Assembly: GCF_007746075.1 (NCBI RefSeq)
Contig: NZ_CP036339.1
Coordinates: 5,361,786 to 5,425,785, forward strand
Reading direction: 5' to 3'
Length of the DNA stretch: 64,000 nucleotides
DNA from: Lacipirellula limnantheis
Lineage (GTDB): Bacteria; Planctomycetota; Planctomycetia; Pirellulales; Lacipirellulaceae
Below, piece after piece: positions 63,455 through 64,000 of this stretch; positions within the stretch are counted from its first letter, which is position 1; each line of letters starts with the position of its first letter. A program made the position numbers and the translations under genes. The notes below the pieces were generated by a model that was given only the letters and a program-made list of their open reading frames with translations, was not told the origin of the DNA and searched no databases.

Positions 63455-63484
63455 TTGACATTGATCACCCGACGCCGGTAAGTT
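63455..63484 (+). promoter_or_regulatory. Sigma-70-like promoter
   Basis: TTGACA (63455-63460) is a perfect -35. TAAGTT (63479-63484) is 18 bases away and shares four of six positions with TATAAT. Transcription would start near 63491. Confidence 0.55.
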
Positions 63485-63489
63485 GATCC

Positions 63490-63572
63490 TTCCGTTTGTG
63501 GAAACGCTTGCCTGCGCTGACTGGAAATACCGGAAGCCGGCGACCTCTTTAGGGGGGTCGCCGGCTTTTTTT
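63490..63572 (+). ncRNA. Candidate short RNA or attenuated leader
   Basis: A transcript starting near 63491 from the promoter above would end at the terminator at 63534-63572, about 80 bases. The terminator stem is AAGCCGGCGACC against GGTCGCCGGC (10-bp core) followed by seven Ts. No open reading frame of note lies within. It is either an independent sRNA or a leader whose terminator controls the acetyltransferase gene 54 bases further on. Confidence 0.45.
63534..63572 (+). terminator. Strong Rho-independent terminator
   Basis: GCCGGCGACC pairs with GGTCGCCGGC around a 10-nt loop, followed by TTTTTTT. It lies 170 bases after the sulfatase stop and 54 bases before the next gene. Confidence 0.85.
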
Positions 63573-63625
63573 GTTCCATCGCCTGAGAATGGATGCAAGA
63601 GCCGCATTTGAAGCGTGACTCGACA

Positions 63626-64000
63626 ATGATGAGTACTTCCTTCGACAAGGCCGTCGATAGCGACTCCAGCGCTCTTCACTGGGATATCGACTCGATCGTC
63701 GGGCAATTGCGCGCTCTGCGACTGGCCACGCCGGGGCGTCGCTTCGGCGACCGTCCCGCCAAGCTTCCCTCGCAAAAGGCGCTCGCGGGAATTCTCGATG
63801 GTCTGACGGCGGCGTTGTTTCCCAATCGCTTGGGCCTTCCCGATTTAACGAACGAAGGCGTTGATTACTTCGTCGGCAATACGCTCGATCTGACGCTGCG
63901 CGAGTTGCTCGAACAGGTCCGTCGCGAGCTTCAGTTCTCGGCGGAATTCGAAACCGATTCGGCGACAATTCGCGCTCGCGCCATCGCGATCACGCGCGAA
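63626..64000 (+). CDS. Serine O-acetyltransferase, EpsC-like (3' end outside window)
   Basis: The first 125 codons from an ATG at 63626 are present; the gene runs off the window. MMSTSFDKAVDSDSSALHWDIDSIVGQLRAL is followed by LPSQKALAGILDGLTAALFPNRLGLPDLTNEGVDYFVGNTLDLTLRELLEQVRREL, which matches the helical N-terminal domain of the EpsC-type serine acetyltransferases. The catalytic left-handed beta-helix would lie beyond the window. It would make O-acetyl-L-serine for cysteine synthesis. The leader terminator upstream may control it. Confidence 0.75.
   Translation, partial: MMSTSFDKAVDSDSSALHWDIDSIVGQLRALRLATPGRRFGDRPAKLPSQKALAGILDGLTAALFPNRLGLPDLTNEGVDYFVGNTLDLTLRELLEQVRRELQFSAEFETDSATIRARAIAITRE

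Noticed and set aside
1..64000. CRISPR arrays, rRNA genes, classical riboswitches.
   Set aside because: No regularly spaced direct repeats, no rRNA conserved segments and no known aptamer core were seen by eye.

Overview
The window looks like chromosomal DNA from a planctomycete, probably of the Pirellulales. The evidence is lineage-typical gene content: three DUF1559 proteins with a type II pseudopilin-like N-terminus, several PEP-CTERM proteins with dockerin-like segments, a LEPR-XLL secreted protein, paired sulfatases, a XylR-type LacI/AraC hybrid regulator, a methanofuran-type C1 enzyme (MfnB) and high-GC DNA. The species assignment is inference.

Layout. 1-7.8 kb (minus strand): a DUF1559 protein cut by the window edge, a PEP-CTERM propeller-like protein, a large multidomain N-acetylmuramoyl-L-alanine amidase and a small secreted Cys/His (CHAP/NlpC-like) protein. 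7.8-14.6 kb (plus strand): a gamma-glutamyltransferase lipoprotein, a histidine kinase overlapping an NtrC-class sigma-54 activator, a bestrophin-like channel and a universal stress protein. 14.8-26.0 kb (minus strand): seven co-directional genes that read as a murein (muropeptide) recycling and D-amino-acid cluster. In transcription order they are a GH10-like hydrolase with a periodic His-rich insert, an AmpG-like permease, NagZ, a DUF1611 (DgcN-like) protein, a dipeptide epimerase/DgcA-like enzyme, a class A beta-lactamase/PG-binding/S11 carboxypeptidase fusion, and a membrane dipeptidase. AnmK, the next enzyme in the cytoplasmic recycling route, lies 7 kb further on, divergent from a XylR-type regulator.

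26.8-30.7 kb holds two related PEP-CTERM proteins around a DUF1559/lipoprotein pair. 32.6-46.0 kb holds housekeeping and accessory genes: anmK, a lipoprotein, RNase D, a NhaD-like antiporter, a membrane protein overlapping mfnB, small conserved proteins, an STN-like secreted protein, a TPR protein, a thioredoxin/YHS protein, and rho behind a long gene-free leader.

46.2-54.2 kb is a decayed integrative element. It contains a serine-tRNA-like sequence, a tyrosine recombinase broken by two frameshifts, a sigma-factor-like protein, a 3' fragment of a leucine tRNA (probable attachment-site scar), an excisionase-like protein, a phage-type replication gene, an intact IS5-family element inserted two codons into the next replication gene (which also carries an in-frame TAA), and a CPBP protease gene with an in-frame TAG. 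54.6-64.0 kb returns to ordinary planctomycete genes: a PEP-CTERM protein with a tandemly duplicated domain, a DUF1559 protein, a large membrane protein, two overlapping sulfatases, and a serine O-acetyltransferase running off the end behind a promoter-hairpin-terminator leader.

The strongest biological story is peptidoglycan turnover. Extracellular amidase, Cys/His protein and GGT, a periplasmic hydrolase and transpeptidase-fold fusion, an importer with a large soluble insert, cytoplasmic NagZ and AnmK, and D-glutamate/dipeptide enzymes all sit within 30 kb.
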